A stretch of 64,000 bases of DNA from Zygnema cylindricum. Taxonomy: Eukaryota > Streptophyta > Zygnematophyceae > Zygnematales > Zygnemataceae. This document shows positions 1-12,631 of the stretch, in pieces. The notes beneath the pieces are model-generated. The model had not been told where the DNA came from, did no database searches, and worked only from the letters and a program-made list of their open reading frames with translations. The position numbers and the translations under genes were made by a program. The stretch's first letter is position 1; each line of letters starts with the position of its first letter. The DNA lies in NCBI GenBank assembly GCA_037447655.1, contig JBBHKE010002856.1:63400-127399 (forward strand), read 5' to 3'.

Positions 1-557
1 TATTGCATCCTCAGCGATGAGTAATATAGTCCACCATAAATAATGACATTCAAACAAGACATGTACTTATTAACCTTGTGATACATCAAGAACTACACCT
101 TTCGACTTAGATAAGAATGATCTCAACACACATAAAAGAATACATAACACACGAACCAAATACACAAAGCACTTAACATCTTCAATACACATGATATCTC
201 CGAAAACGCTTATGTTATCTCAAAGCAACTAAGCTACACTAACAACCATGTTCCTTATCTACGTTTCCTACACTTGACAACTCTAAAGAACTACATCTTA
301 GGTCCCTACTTTCTTTAACACATTAATTTGTTCTACAAGGCTCTCATGAATATATACAATTGTGAGCCACCTACATATGACAAAACAACAAAAGAGATAA
401 ATGCGCATGTCTACCACAAGTCTAATTAATTTCTTAACTGCCAATAAGATCACTGTGGGCGCACCATCGTACTGTCGGTTCCACTATCTGGTACAATTAA
501 TCTATAGTACAATCTCGTGTACTTACGCTAAAAACTGTACAATACTATTTTAAGCTC
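1..557. other. Intergenic, no gene seen
   Basis: AT-rich sequence with frequent stops in all frames. No coding-like stretch, RNA gene or clear tandem repeat is visible. It ends at the left TA of the first MITE. Confidence 0.5.
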
Positions 558-559
558 TA

Positions 560-1178
560 CACCGCGAATCGTAGTTGGAGTAATGAAAAAATTAGAGTAA
601 AAAAACCAAAAAAAAACAATTAGAGTAATTGACGCTAATTTATGTGATAGAGCTTTTTCAACTATGAAGTTTACTCTAATTTATTTAGTAAATCTGTATT
701 GGGTTATGTCGGCGATAATTATGTGCGCGATAATTATGAACACTAAATTACGTAGATGTACAAAATGTGTCAGTCTGGTAAAGTATTGACGTCATTATGA
801 CGCTAATAATATTTGTTGCATTGAATGTTAGTTAATGTTCACACTGACGACGATGTTGTCGACGGACGAGATTTATGCGAACGGCTTTATTTCGATGTGA
901 TTGATTTTTTTGTTTAGTGCGATTTCACGTGCGATCGCGATTCTATTAACTCATTTTTTGTACCTTTATACTTATAAAAGTACAGTTTTGCACGGTCAAA
1001 CGTCGTCCGTACTCCACACTATTTAAATATAACCTCTATTATATTTTTTTACGCTATTTAAATCTCACCTAAATTAGAATAATGAAAAAATTAGAATCGA
1101 TTACTCTATTTGATGTGATAAAGTCGAAATTTCGAGCGACCGAATTAGAGTAATTTACTCTAATTACGATTCGCGGTG
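560..1178. mobile_element. TA-flanked MITE, copy 1 (CACCGCGAATCGT TIR family)
   Basis: The left end CACCGCGAATCGTAGTTGGA and the right end, read on the other strand CACCGCGAATCGTAATTAGA, form terminal inverted repeats. Both are flanked by TA, as expected for a TA target duplication of the Tc1/mariner type. There is no transposase reading frame, so it is non-autonomous. The interior carries a block near 969-1010 (CTTATAAAAGTACAGTTTTG and a following GTCCGTAC stretch) that recurs in the copies near 29.2 and 33.2 kb. Confidence 0.8.
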
Positions 1179-1180
1179 TA

Positions 1181-1513
1181 CTACGCACTGCGACAGAGTG
1201 TACTTACTTTTTCTACACCAATAAGGTATTTGTTCGCCGACCACTCTGTAAAATTCGCGTTGACTTTCAACCGTAACTTAGTGTTTCATTTAGTGCGCAT
1301 GAAATTCATGTCCGCGTTGAATTCTTGTTACGTCAGTAAAATTCTTTCGTTGCTGGTCATCGCTACTCCAGCGACGAGATCATCTTCATCGCTGAGAGTC
1401 CATAGTTTTCAAGAACAATGCCGAATACTCCTCGAATTTTCGTACACCCTGTAGTGTATTTATGGCTACACTAAATTTTGTGTATACGAAACTAAGTCTT
1501 ACAAAACAATATA
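1181..1513. other. Spacer between MITE and dispersed repeat
   Basis: A 92-codon open frame starts here but resembles no family I know and overlaps the MITE end. I see no supported gene. Confidence 0.4.
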
Positions 1514-3357
1514 ATAGAGTATTATTTAGCCACCCGCAAAGTTTGAGCCTATGTACTCATTAACATTTGTTTTTTGTAATGATATAAAGCACTATATGTT
1601 TGGTTGTGCAACTTGTTTCGCCCGGCATCATAACTAATGCATCTAAAACCATAACAAAAGCATTTTTTTATGCGCAACGTAGTAAATGGACACCTTCCTC
1701 AACTATAGTTGGGAAAAAAAACAAGTAGGTTTATGAATAACACGCGACAAACAAAAGAGTAAACCGATTGGTGTTGGAGGGAAGCTTAGCTGGGAAAAAT
1801 TGGTTAGGAACAGTGAAGTTTCAGCCCATACAAAATAAAAGGCAAAGTTAGTCATGACTTTCAACGAGAAACCTCTGGCTTGGGAAAAAAAAAAGAAATC
1901 AATTTCGAGTAGAGAGCACAAGCACAAGGAAACATTTTGTTGATTAAAGACCACTGATGTTAGAGCAGGATAACAATGACATTACAAACAAAATTTATAA
2001 AACATTAGGGAGGTGATCTTTTAGATGCACCAATATAGGTGTAAGTTGTGCAATGATTACCTATTATGGCAAAACACCCCACATCCTCATCATGCAAAGA
2101 CACCACATCAACAAGTTATTACCTAGCTTACATAAATTTATTGGAAAATGATGACATATACACCCTTGTACGCCTTTGGGGCAATAAAATCACATGTTTT
2201 TGCCAAAAGTAATCCTATAACTTGTGTCAATTGTTAAGGAATTATTTCATAAGCCACTTTAAACAACCAACATAAATCCTTTTGGATAAATGTAGATGGT
2301 TTATAAGAATAAAGGGTTCGAATGTCTTTAACTGTTATTTTTTTTATGGCTCAAATGATCTTTCTACGCGAGAGATTTCGCCACATTGTCAACGGTGCAG
2401 CAAATAATGCAAATATTACTGAACGTCGAATAGCAGAAACAAAAAGGGGAATCACTTGGTTTTTTTTTTTTGTTGAAGGAGATTCGCAATTCGCACGTAA
2501 ACAAAAATGAAATGGCGATTTTATTCCAAATGCACGAATAACACCATAATAACAAAACTTGACGAAAATTGAAAGAAAATGTGCCGTACTGCTTATATTA
2601 GTGATATCTTTTGTCGTTGGAAGGTTGAGTGAGAATCTACAAGTTTTTTAGATAACTTCTTAAAAATAATCCATATTACAATGGTGGTTCTGGCTTTGGG
2701 TATATTAGGTGATAATGGATAAAATAGGAGGAGGGACACAACAAAAGGGTGTTGTGTCTCGTGAAGAAGGGATTTGGGTGATGCAAGGACAATATAATTG
2801 ACATGTGGGAAGCCGAAGGTGGATGGTTTAAGGTTTGGATTGAAAGGAAAATCATTCGTTTTGAAGGGGAGGGATTTAGGCGTGGATTGTTACAAAGGTT
2901 TTGGATATATACCTTTGGTTATAATGACATCTGTATTTCCCCCCATTTCGTAAAATGTAAGGGAACATGCCGGCGGGAAGAGTCATATAACCTCCTTGGT
3001 TTTTTCCTAACACCCTCTCTATTTCATTCTTTTGTTTTCTATCCGCTATTTGTGCGCGGAAGAACAAAAGGTACAATTCCATAATGTGTTACCTTTTTTA
3101 TGACCAGGAAATAAACAATGAAAAAAACTACAATTTTGTGATACGTGTTTTCGACCAATGACTACAACTGTTGTATTAGAGCAGACAACTAATATTTGTT
3201 TGTTATTGATTTGATGGAATCATAGCGCATTGATCTTAAAAAAAATGACGGGATTTGTTTTTGAATTATATATAAAAAACATGTCATTTTGACCATTATC
3301 CCGAACAAGTTTTTCTCTGATTTACAAATTGAAAATGAGGCTACTTACGTCACTAAG
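1514..3357. repeat. 1.85-kb dispersed repeat, copy R1
   Basis: This segment, starting AATAGAGTATTATTTAGCCA and ending GGCTACTTACGTCACTAAG, is repeated in direct orientation at 10766-12631, roughly 90 % identical where I aligned it by eye. Neither copy has a long reading frame. I see no terminal inverted repeat, no TG...CA ends and no target duplication, so the class is unresolved. A long terminal repeat pair is a possible but weak reading. Confidence 0.75.
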
Positions 3358-3388
3358 GGTGAAGTTCTATCAGGCGAAAAGTGGCTTA

Positions 3389-4484
3389 GGGTGTGTCCCC
3401 ATGTAACCAAAACTTTGAAACGTTACTTTGGATTTTAGCGCCGATTTTACGGTGTACTTTTCAAAGTGTGCCTATGTCAATCGTTACTTGTGCGTTCATT
3501 ACTTCGAATATGTGACAATTGTAGACGCGCGTACAACTTGTGACAATTTACGACGACTACGAAACTTCTGACGATTGGTGACGCCAACAAAAAAAGTGAC
3601 GATTATAGACTACTAGTTTTTTGTGACATTGTGCGTATTTAGGATTTTATGACATTGTGACGTCATGCTCACGTGTGACAACGTCGACGTCACTGATTCA
3701 AGAACTTTTCGCCATGGTTTCCCGATTTCGTTTTTTTGACTTTTCTCACTTGAATTGCCATAAAAATATACCTTGAAACTATCAAAAGAATTATTTTTGA
3801 AATATCTTTCATTCTATACCAATATTGTTGTGTCTCATTCTAAAAGTGAGAGATAAAAGCGATAGTGTGAGAGGGAGAGGGGAGTGGCGACAAGGGCTTA
3901 AAATATTGCAAAAGACCCATTAATAAAACTGGAGGTCCGAGACCCCTGCAAATTTTTTTACGTACATGTGCGTGACGGGCAGGGAGAAAAATAGCGAGTA
4001 CTCTCCCTCGTTCTAAATTTTTTACGGTCGTGTGGCGCGTGCGTGGATCGTTTTTCATTCGTTGTTCGATTGAAACTTTAACTGAAATCACTGGAGGGTG
4101 ATTTTCGATGAATTTTTTTGATGGGCTGGTTTCTATTGCCCGGGAGTCGAAAAAAGCAAAACGCCAAAATACGTTCACATGACGACAAACATGGAGTACA
4201 TTCGAAGTATCGAATTGACGTTCACTGTACTGTGGTAAAAGTGATTTTTTTCGTACGACTGAATTTTAGGCCAAAACGACAGAAAAAGGTCGATACTTTA
4301 ATGCATGGGGATACCCCCTTACATAAGACGACAAAAGTGGAGCACATTCGAAGTATCAAGATGACGCTCATTGTACCTTGTTAAAATGTTTTTTTTCGTA
4401 CGGTGAACGATTTTTTCGTTGGGGATTGAATTTTGGAAGAAAACGACAAATAAACCACGATACTAAACACGTGGACACATACCC
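3389..4484. mobile_element. PIF/Harbinger-like TIR element, copy P1
   Basis: The left end GGGTGTGTCCCCATGTA and the right end (other strand GGGTATGTGTCCACGTG) are inverted repeats next to TTA on the left and TAA on the right. A three-base TWA target site and a G-rich TIR are typical of PIF/Harbinger and Tourist elements. The interior (3540-3760, with GACGTC-rich motifs and CGCCATGGTTTCCCGATTT) matches the copies at 6.8 and 50.7 kb. No transposase frame is present. Confidence 0.65.
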
Positions 4485-4487
4485 TAA

Positions 4488-5087
4488 TGGAGTCCGACAA
4501 ACCGGGTACTTGAAATCCCCTCCTAAAATTGAATAAAAAAAATCAATAACCTAAAAACAGGAAATAGCGCGGCAAACCACGAGCGTCAAAGTACGGCAAC
4601 CAAAAGAATTTTAAGTTTTAACATAATATTCTCTGAAAAGATTTTTTGAAGATTTGTATCTTCCTCGTCAAATTCACATGGTCATGACAACGTGTAGACG
4701 AGTCAATAGCAATCCTCGTGGCGCTCGATTTACCTATCCACGTGGCGAAATTGTATACGATCTGCACTGTAGCTTATGATGACAGCATGTACGGCCGGAT
4801 GGAGCGATTGCCTCGAAAATACTCAAGCAAACAAAGTCGAACGGTTCAAATGTTTATTCCAATTTTTACTTTTTTATAGATCTGCCTGTGAAAATGATTT
4901 TCAAAAAAACATAAAAAAACTGTACCAAATACTTCCAAGCATTAACGGATTCCAAGGAAACAACTCAACATTTTGTCTTTTTCCCCGATGGAAGGTCAGT
5001 CCTACAAACGACAAATTTCTCCGGCTACGCCGCCTATTATTTCAATATGTATATATTTTTATTTTGGTACAGGGGACAAAAACGCTT
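4488..5087. other. Intergenic, no gene seen
   Basis: A 111-codon open frame at 4776-5111 runs into a transposon end and shows no family motif. Nothing else is recognised. Confidence 0.4.
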
Positions 5088-5095
5088 ATCTTATA

Positions 5096-6079
5096 CATAG
5101 TTCAAAAGTAGGTGTCCGTACGCCCATACAATATGCCTATTGTACGCAAAACATACAATATGCCCTTAAGACCCATATTGTATTAGCCTCAAAATGAAGT
5201 AAAAAAGGAACAGGGTTGAGTTGCACATCGATCGATAGAGAATTTAACGACATGTCTAAATTTTGAAAAAAAATAGGAGAAAAAAAAAATTTCTGTGAGT
5301 TTTGAGGGACTTTTAATTTAAACCGTCAAATTTGTGCGATCGGACGGTCGTTGATCAAAGTAGGTGATTTAAGAAGATCACATGAAAAGCCCATAACACA
5401 ACTTACGAAAGGACAATCTGTCATATTAGCGCCTGCAATCTTAAGGGCTACACTAAATAAAGCCTCAAATTGACCAATCAGGCAGTATGGGACGATAAAA
5501 AAAAAAATTACCACACTGCCAAAAAAAATACCAAAACCTACGGACCAACCCTGTTGGCGTTCACACGGTCGAAACGCGGCTGTCAGAAGAACATGTGTGA
5601 ACGGGATTTTTTACGACATGGTTTTTTTCCCTTTTTAGAACGCACATTCTCATGCGTCCGCGGTTACTAAAAATAATTTATTGTACTTTTTAACTTAAAA
5701 AGATACATTTATGTACGGTCTGACACTGACCGTACACCACTCTATTTAAGAGACAACGTACTTTCATTTTTTACGTTACTTGGAAAATAGCCTTAGTTAG
5801 AGTAATGAAAAATATAGAAAAAACTCACCATTTTAGATTTTTCCCGGTTTTTTTTTCCCGTTTTTTTTCCCACGAAATGTCATCCTACGCCGTGTCAGTT
5901 CGCTAAAAAATTCCGTCCGGCGACGTGCGTTGTACTTTGATCTTACGTTAGATTCGGACGTTCGTACAGGAGTGTGCATGACGCACACACATACAGTATG
6001 CCTACGTTGCGCGAGTTTTGTGCAAAGTTTTGTGCGCCTACCAAAGGCCTACCATAAAAAAGCCTACTTTAAAACTATG
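5096..6079 (+). mobile_element. hAT-like non-autonomous element with exact 8-bp target duplication
   Basis: The element starts CATAGTTCAAAAGTAGGTG and ends AAGCCTACTTTAAAACTATG, its inverted counterpart. The eight bases before it (5088-5095) and after it (6080-6087) are both ATCTTATA, the direct duplication left by hAT transposition. The left third matches the copies at 10.0, 47.2 and 62.9 kb. A foreign block of about 600 bp, roughly 5420-6035, interrupts it; part of that block (5558-5770) resembles the interior of the MITE at 29.6-30.2 kb, so it is a nested insertion. Confidence 0.85.
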
Positions 6080-6087
6080 ATCTTATA

Positions 6088-6780
6088 TAGTTTGTCAACT
6101 GAAACTTCATGGACTTTTGTCACAAATTTTCTGGTAATCTTCAAAGAATCTTTGACAACAAACTGTGACCACATATTTGTACCAGCGAAGATAAAAAGTG
6201 ACTCGTACGACGTATTGAATAAAATTTGTGGGGGCGGACGAAACTTAAGATTTTTAGAGCGTACAAAAATGTTAGAATGGTTAGCGGATGGCAACAAAAG
6301 CGTGAAATAATATCCTCCGTCAAAGATTTTCTTGTGGCTTTCGGTGGCCTCTCATCCTCCTTGATGGAAGGCACATGTCATGCGCGACGTGTACCCATCT
6401 GGTCACGCGGTCGTCGTGGATGATTGTTAACTTTTCCACGAGGCACGATGTTATACGTTCAAGCGCTTAAAATTGACCTATTCCAGGTCACTTGTTGCGA
6501 ACTGAAAGTGTTAGATGATGGCGTATCCGATTGTGTATCCGACGGTCCACATTTACGCCCATAAACGTGGAGAATCAAATCCCTCATTCAGTAGGCTTGT
6601 TTTTCTGATATCATTTTTTTTTTGGTATGGAACTGTACGAAAACGTACGACTTTCAGTAAATAATGGCATTTTTCCCCTAATGGAACCTTACCCTTATAC
6701 ACAATTACAGCAAGTACAACCTAATTGTACTAAGGTTGTTTGTCTTATGATCATAATATGTAATGGAAAAAACAAACATA
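6088..6780. other. Intergenic, no gene seen
   Basis: Only short open frames without recognisable motifs. The MITE-like vocabulary of the region (GTACGG, CGTACGAC) continues. No gene supported. Confidence 0.4.
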
Positions 6781-6781
6781 A

Positions 6782-8050
6782 GGTAATTTCGCAGGTAACC
6801 GAAACTTTAGTCTTATAACTTTGTTTTTAGCGAAGATTCTCCGTACTACTTTCAAAGCATTCGTATGTAAAAAAATGAAGTCGCTACTTTAGATTGTGAC
6901 GGATGTAGACGTTGGTGTAATTTGTGACGATTGTAGACGACTACAAAACTCGCGACAATTCATGACGTTTACAAAATAGCAATGGTTGTAGACGTCTACA
7001 CCGTGAATCGTTATTAGTGTCAAAGTCACTAATTTGGGTTCTTAAAATTTTGATTTTTTTCCTCAAATAGTATACATGATTTTAATTTTTCCTTGACGTT
7101 AATTAAGGTACTATACAAAGTAGCGTAAAGAATGAAAGTATAATATGATATAAATAGTGTGGTGTACGGTCGATTTCAGACCGTACATAAATGTACCTTT
7201 TCAAGTGAAAATTTACAAAAAAATGAATAAAACCAGACGCGCACGCATAGGAACGTGCGCTAAAAAAAACGGGTTTAGTCTGACACGTAAATTAGTATAG
7301 CATGTACGGATATTTTAAATTCGCGACGGCGTACGATTTCAAATATTTTGTACGGATACATATATTAATGTATATAATACTACGGCGAATATTCGATTTT
7401 TGCTGTTCTAAAATTAGCATAAAAGCCGAAATTAGAATATACCTTTTTTTTGTAAAATTTCAAATTCTTAATTAGCATCAATTACGGTAAATTTTCTTCA
7501 ACACTGTTTAAACTTTGACATTAATAACGATTCGCAGTGTAGCTACTTGTGACATTGTAGATGTTTAGGGTTTATGACATTTTGACATCACGCTCAAATT
7601 ATGACAGGGTCGACGTCACAAATTCTAAAATTTCCGCCATGGTTTCCCAAATTTGATTTTTAGTATTTTCTCACTCTACCTACCATCAAAATACACCCAA
7701 ACATAGTAAAAAAAACCGTTATTAGAGATCTCATTTTCATTTGATACCATTATTGACGTTTTTCATTGCAAGAATTGTGAGATAGACGCGGTAGTGGGAG
7801 AGAGAAAGAGAGAGAAGCGCTTTCATGAACTTCGCTTTTGCGAAACGACGTCCGTTGGTCGAGACTCCCTCCACGGCAGAGGTCGCAAAAGTCAAAAAAA
7901 ATCATACCCGAAACCGACCTGTTTTTTTTTTTTCAAAATCTGAGTAACCGACGCCCGACCGAGTTTTGTCACGCTCCAAAATTGTTAACCGTTAACCGAC
8001 CGTCGTTTACGAAAAAAAAAATTAACCGACCGTGCCCGCCCGTAACCTGA
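6782..8050. mobile_element. PIF/Harbinger-like element, copy P3 (interrupted by a MITE)
   Basis: From GGTAATTTCGCAGGTAACCG onward this follows the copy starting at 50691 closely: GCGAAGATTCTCCGTAC, then GTGACGGATGTAGACG, then CGCCATGGTTTCCC. The alignment is broken only by the MITE at 6999-7539, which is absent from the 50.7-kb copy. The right end is not clear, so the end given is approximate. No transposase frame. Confidence 0.6.
6999..7539. mobile_element. TA-flanked MITE, copy 2, nested in a Harbinger-like element
   Basis: The ends CACCGTGAATCGTTATTAG and, inverted, CACTGCGAATCGTTATTAA are flanked by TA on both sides. The matching uninterrupted sequence near 50910 provides an empty site: GGTTGTAGACGTCT followed directly by TACTTGTGACATTGTAGATG. 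The interior contains the family block with GTGTACGGTC and GACCGTAC near 7160-7195. Confidence 0.85.
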
Positions 8051-8099
8051 AAAGTACAAAATTAATCAATGTACGACGGAATAAGCCAATAATTACGAT

Positions 8100-8269
8100 T
8101 TGTCGCGTTCCCTAAGATTTGCGAAATGAATAGTGTACTACTGTGTCAGATTTGCGACGCTTTGTCGCGTTGCCTAAGATTTGCGAAATGAATATTGTAC
8201 TACCGTGTCAGATTTGAGACGTTTTGTCGCGTTCTCTAAGATTTTCGAAATAAATAGCTTACTACAGTA
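8100..8269. repeat. 62-bp tandem repeat, about 2.8 copies, running into a gap
   Basis: TGTCGCGTT recurs at 8101, 8163 and 8225, each followed by a similar CTAAGATTTGCGAAAT and TACTAC segment, giving a 62-bp period. The array stops at the run of N, so its true length is probably under-represented. Confidence 0.8.
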
Positions 8270-8279
8270 NNNNNNNNNN
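8270..8279. other. Assembly gap (10 N)
   Basis: Ten undetermined bases. The 62-bp tandem repeat runs into it from the left. Just right of it, at about 8289-8311, is a short TTTACGGTTTACGGTTTA stretch. Confidence 0.95.
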
Positions 8280-10022
8280 AATAATGTGTATACGGTTTAC
8301 GGTTTACGGTTTATTTTCTCTTTGTTTTAAATAACATGCATTTTGTAAATTGACCAGTAGTGTACAACTTTACGATTTAAAGGTTAAAGAAAGATTTGAA
8401 ACACGAACTGTAGGGTATTTTTTGCTGGTTCACCTCGGCTCTCTCCTTTGTTCTCTCCATTTGGTCAATGCTTGGTTTGCTTTTCTACTTTCTTTTTTCA
8501 GTTTCTTCTCCTTCTGTAGAAATGTCGACAAGGTCGTTTTTTATGGGATGTCAAGAACAAAGTTTAGAAAGAAATTGGAAATTTAGCATTTCAACATGTG
8601 ATGACCAGTTAAATGTTTTACGTACAATAAATTTTGTTTCTCTTTTATTTGGCATTTGGCACATATGTGTAATAAACAGTTAATTTGTTGACATGGAATG
8701 AACAGATGAGAATTTGTTCTTGTATTTTCTTCTCTCTTTAGTATCGCTTTATCAACCTAAATCTGTGGGATCCTAATGCCAAATGTGGGAAATGAATTTG
8801 TTTTGGCCTTGCCCAAAAAATTATATGCCGACAATTCTTCTAACAAATGTTGTAACTGTGCTTTCAATATGTTTGCATTTTTATATCATCCAACCTTCCA
8901 AAACAGGGAGGGGGATAGGGAGAGGGAGAGGGATAGGGAGAGGGAGAGGGCGAGGGAGAGGGAGAGGGACACGGATTGTTAAGTGAAAAGACTTTATGAA
9001 GAAAGCACGATGGTAAACCATCCGAGTACATGATAAACAAAAAAGGTAGACAAAAACAAAACTGAAAAATCGAACGTGTGTAAGCGAATTAAAATACAAA
9101 TTTGTATGAACACAAATAAGGGCAAGCCAACAAAAGACAATGAAAGGAACAACAAGCACAAAAAGAAAAACGGAAATATCGTACCTGGAAAAAAAATACC
9201 TGTCTAAACCTCAACGAGCTAAAGAAGTACTATATATGCTAAACGTTTTTCAATTAGATGGTTTCAATCTCTAACTTTGGTTTCGGCCGCGGTTGGTGTA
9301 AAACAATACACAATGAACCACTTAACATTGTAAAATTATTAGTGCTTATTTTGGTATTATTTAATCTAAAGACGATATTTAACCGCTTGCCAAGTTATCA
9401 TTATTAACAAGAAAACTATTAGTATTCTCGACGCGATTTTATGTTCGAGGGCCACAAAACCAATCTCCGAATCAATGTTATTGACGATAATAACGATTCA
9501 CAGTGCAAGTCGTTAGACTTCCGATGGTGTCTTGCATTTTTTAGTTTTGGAGGCTGGCAGTGGATAATCAATCATAAGAGCGTGAGTCGTGAATGTAGTG
9601 AGCAGTAATCATGTCCTGACAAGGATTCATGGGCGGATTTAGGGTTTAATTTTAAATAGGAGCGGAGGGTTGGGGGTAAAATGGGGTTTGAACTGATTTT
9701 CTGGTCGGTTGAGGATTTCTGTTTAGAATCTCCTTCAGACGCGGCGCAAATCATTTGGAGCCATTTCAATATTCAAACTTCGCTACGAGGTGAAAAAATT
9801 AAATAAAATAAATAAAAACAGTCCGGGAAAAGTACAGTACAGTACTCCCTTAATTAACAGATACGCACGAACTAAATGGTTCCATGACTAGGTTCACGTC
9901 AAATACGTCCGGAAATCCCGAAGACATCCCGAACGTTGGTCTGGATGGAAATGGTCGCGAGCCGTGTAGTGTTCGATCCTCCAAGGAAATCTGAACCGTC
10001 TATTTCCAAACGCACCGACAGG
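8280..10022. other. Intergenic, no gene seen
   Basis: Short overlapping frames only. It contains the purine tract at 8906-8970 and, at about 9487-9506, what looks like an isolated right end of the TA-flanked MITE family (AATAACGATTCACAGTG). I found no matching left end with confidence. Confidence 0.4.
8906..8970 (+). repeat. GAGGGA hexanucleotide purine tract
   Basis: Near-perfect GAGGGA/GATAGG repeats. Similar hexamer tracts occur inside both large genes, as coding Gly-Glu repeats at 57298-57350 and as a CTCCCT intron tract at 56104-56256. Confidence 0.85.
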
Positions 10023-10030
10023 CCAAAAAT

Positions 10031-10325
10031 CAGTTCAAAAGTAGGTTAAAGTAGGCCCATACAATATGCCTATTGTATGCAAAACATACAATATGACCTG
10101 AAGACCCATATTGTATTCGGACCTATTCGGACCAATTAAAACATTCGGACAAAAAATTGGACCAATCGGACCAAAAACAAATATTTACACCGTCAAATCT
10201 GGACGATCGGACGGTCTCTGATAAAATTAGCGATCTAAGAATATCACATAAAAAGCCCATAACACAACTTACGATAAAGGCGCCGACCAAAGGTCTACTA
10301 TAAAAACGCCTACTGCTGAACAATG
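10031..10325 (+). mobile_element. hAT-like MITE with exact 8-bp target duplication
   Basis: A 295-bp element beginning CAGTTCAAAAGTAGG and ending CTACTGCTGAACAATG. CCAAAAAT stands on both sides (10023-10030 and 10326-10333). The interior carries the family hairpin words ACAATATGCC and CATATTGTATT and the GATCGGACGGTC block. No coding capacity. Confidence 0.9.
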
Positions 10326-10333
10326 CCAAAAAT

Positions 10334-10765
10334 CTAGCGTCTCACGGTGTTGTCGGTGCTATGTACCGCCACGCCATGTGAAAGTACAGCCATTATCTGA
10401 CCATAATTCACCTGCTTTCACTCCTGCATTTACCCAAATGTATTTGCGCGTTTGCTGCCGACGCGTTGTGGCATGACAAAAGGTTCCACCGCCCATCGTT
10501 GTTAGAGCTAACAACATTGCGACTTTTTGTGACCAGAAATCATAAAATAGTATTTCTCGGAGTGGAGGATGTTCCGCCACGTCTCCTTGCCCAAAGATAT
10601 TATTACATATTTTTAATCTTGCATTAACACTTATAAATCCTCAACTCTATTAAGAGTAAAACATTGTAAAGAAGCGTTCACTTTTCATTGGTCTCGAATA
10701 CTTTGGGGATATACCCGCATTGTTTACCTCTAACGAGTTAGTATATACGTATTGTTGAACCATAC
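10334..10765. other. Intergenic, no gene seen
   Basis: A 73-codon minus-strand frame at 10359-10580 shows no motif I recognise. Nothing else supported. Confidence 0.4.
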
Positions 10766-12631
10766 AATAGAGTATTATTTAGCCACCCGCAGAGTGTGAG
10801 TAGTTTTGGCCTATGTACTCAATAAATATTTGTTTTCTGTCATGGTATTTAGGACTCTATGTTTGGTTGTGCAACTTGTTTCGCCCGGCATCATAGCAAA
10901 TGCATCTAAAACCATAACAAATGCATTTTTTTATGTGCAACGTAGTAAATGGACGTCTTCCTCGACTATAGTTGGAAAAAAAACAAGGTAGGTCGCATAA
11001 TAACAACCGGCGACAAACAAAAGTGTAAATGGATGGTAAAAAAACCGGTGGAGTTGTAACTTAGGGCGGGGAAAAAATTGGTAAGGAACAAGCGAAGTTC
11101 CGGTTCTAAGCCCAAAACAATAGCAAAAACCGAAGATAAGGCTTATACGGCTTAGGAAAAAAAAAGGAACCCAAATTCGAGTAGAAAGCACAAGCATAAA
11201 GAAACAGTTTGTTGATTAAAGACCGGTGATGTTGGAGTTGGATACCAATGACATTACAATCTAATTTTATAAAACATTAAGGAAATGATCTTAGAGAAGC
11301 ACCAATATAGGTGTAAGTCGTGTAGCGATTCCCTTTTATGGCAAACCGCCTCACAACCTCATTATGCAAAGACACCATATCAACAAGTTATTACCTAACT
11401 AACATATACTTATTGGAAAATAATGACATATACACCCTTGTACACCTTTGGGGCAATAAAATCACATGTTTTTGCCAAAAGTAATCCTATAACTTGTGTA
11501 AAGTGTTAAGGAATTATTTAATAAGCCACTTTAAACAACAAACATAAATCCTTTTGGATGAATGTCGATGGTTTCTAAAAATGAAGGGTTAAAATGTTTG
11601 AAACTGTTGTTTTTATTGATGGTTCAAATGATCTTTCTACACGAGAGATTTCGCCACATTGTCAAAGGTGCAACACATAATGCAAATATTACTTAACGTC
11701 GAATAGCAAAAACAAAAAGGACAGTCACCTGGTTTGTATTTTTTGTTGAAGGAGATTCGCAATTCGCACATAAAAAATATGAAATGGCGATATTATTCCA
11801 GATGCACGAATAACATCGTAATACCAAAACTTCACAAAAATTGAAGGAAAATGTGCCATACTGCTTATATTAGTGGTATCTTTTGTCGTTGGAAGGTCGA
11901 GTGAGAATCTACAATTTTTTTAGATAACTTCTTAAAGATGATCCAAATTACAAGGGTTGTTGTGGCTTGGGGTATATTAGGTGATAATGAATAAAACAGG
12001 AAGAGGGACAAAAAAAAGGTTGTTGTGTCTTGTGAACAGGGGATTTGGGTGATTCAGGGACAATATAATTGACATGTGGGAAACCTAAGGTGGATGGTTT
12101 AAGGTTTGGCGTGAAAGGAAGATCATTGGTTTTGAATGGGAGGGATTATGGCGTGGATTGTTAAAAAGGTTTTGTATATATACCTCCGGTTAGAACGACA
12201 TCTATATTTTCCCCCGTTTTGTAAAATGTAAGGGAACGTACTGGTGGGGGGAGTCATATAACCTCCCTTGTTTTTTTCCCTCCACCCTCTCCATTTCATT
12301 CCTTTGTTTTCTATCCCCTATTTGTGAACGGAATAACAAAGGGTAAAATCCCATAATGTGTTGGCTTTTTTTTGACCAGGAAACAAAAATGAAAAAAATA
12401 CTACAATTTTGTGATACGTGCTTTCGACCAATGACTACAACCGCTGTATTAAAGCAAAAAACTGGTGTTTTTTTGTTATTGATTTGGTGAAATCATAGTG
12501 CATTGATCTTAAAAAAACTAACTGGATTTGCTTTTGAAATACATATAAAAAACATGTCATTTTGACCATTATTTGGAACATTTTTTTTCTTTGATTTACA
12601 TATTGAAAACGAGGCTACTTACGTCACTAAG
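10766..12631. repeat. 1.85-kb dispersed repeat, copy R2
   Basis: Direct-orientation partner of 1514-3357, sharing start and end motifs and most of the interior, with small indels. It ends about 680 bp before the first recognised RIF1 exon, so part of the RIF1 5' flank is repeat-derived. Confidence 0.75.

Noticed and set aside
8289-8311. A telomere or interstitial telomeric repeat
   Set aside because: Three units of TTTACGG only, not TTTAGGG, beside unrelated satellite.
1514-12631. An intact LTR retrotransposon
   Set aside because: No TG...CA ends, target duplication, gag or pol frame seen; kept only as a weak alternative for the paired repeats.
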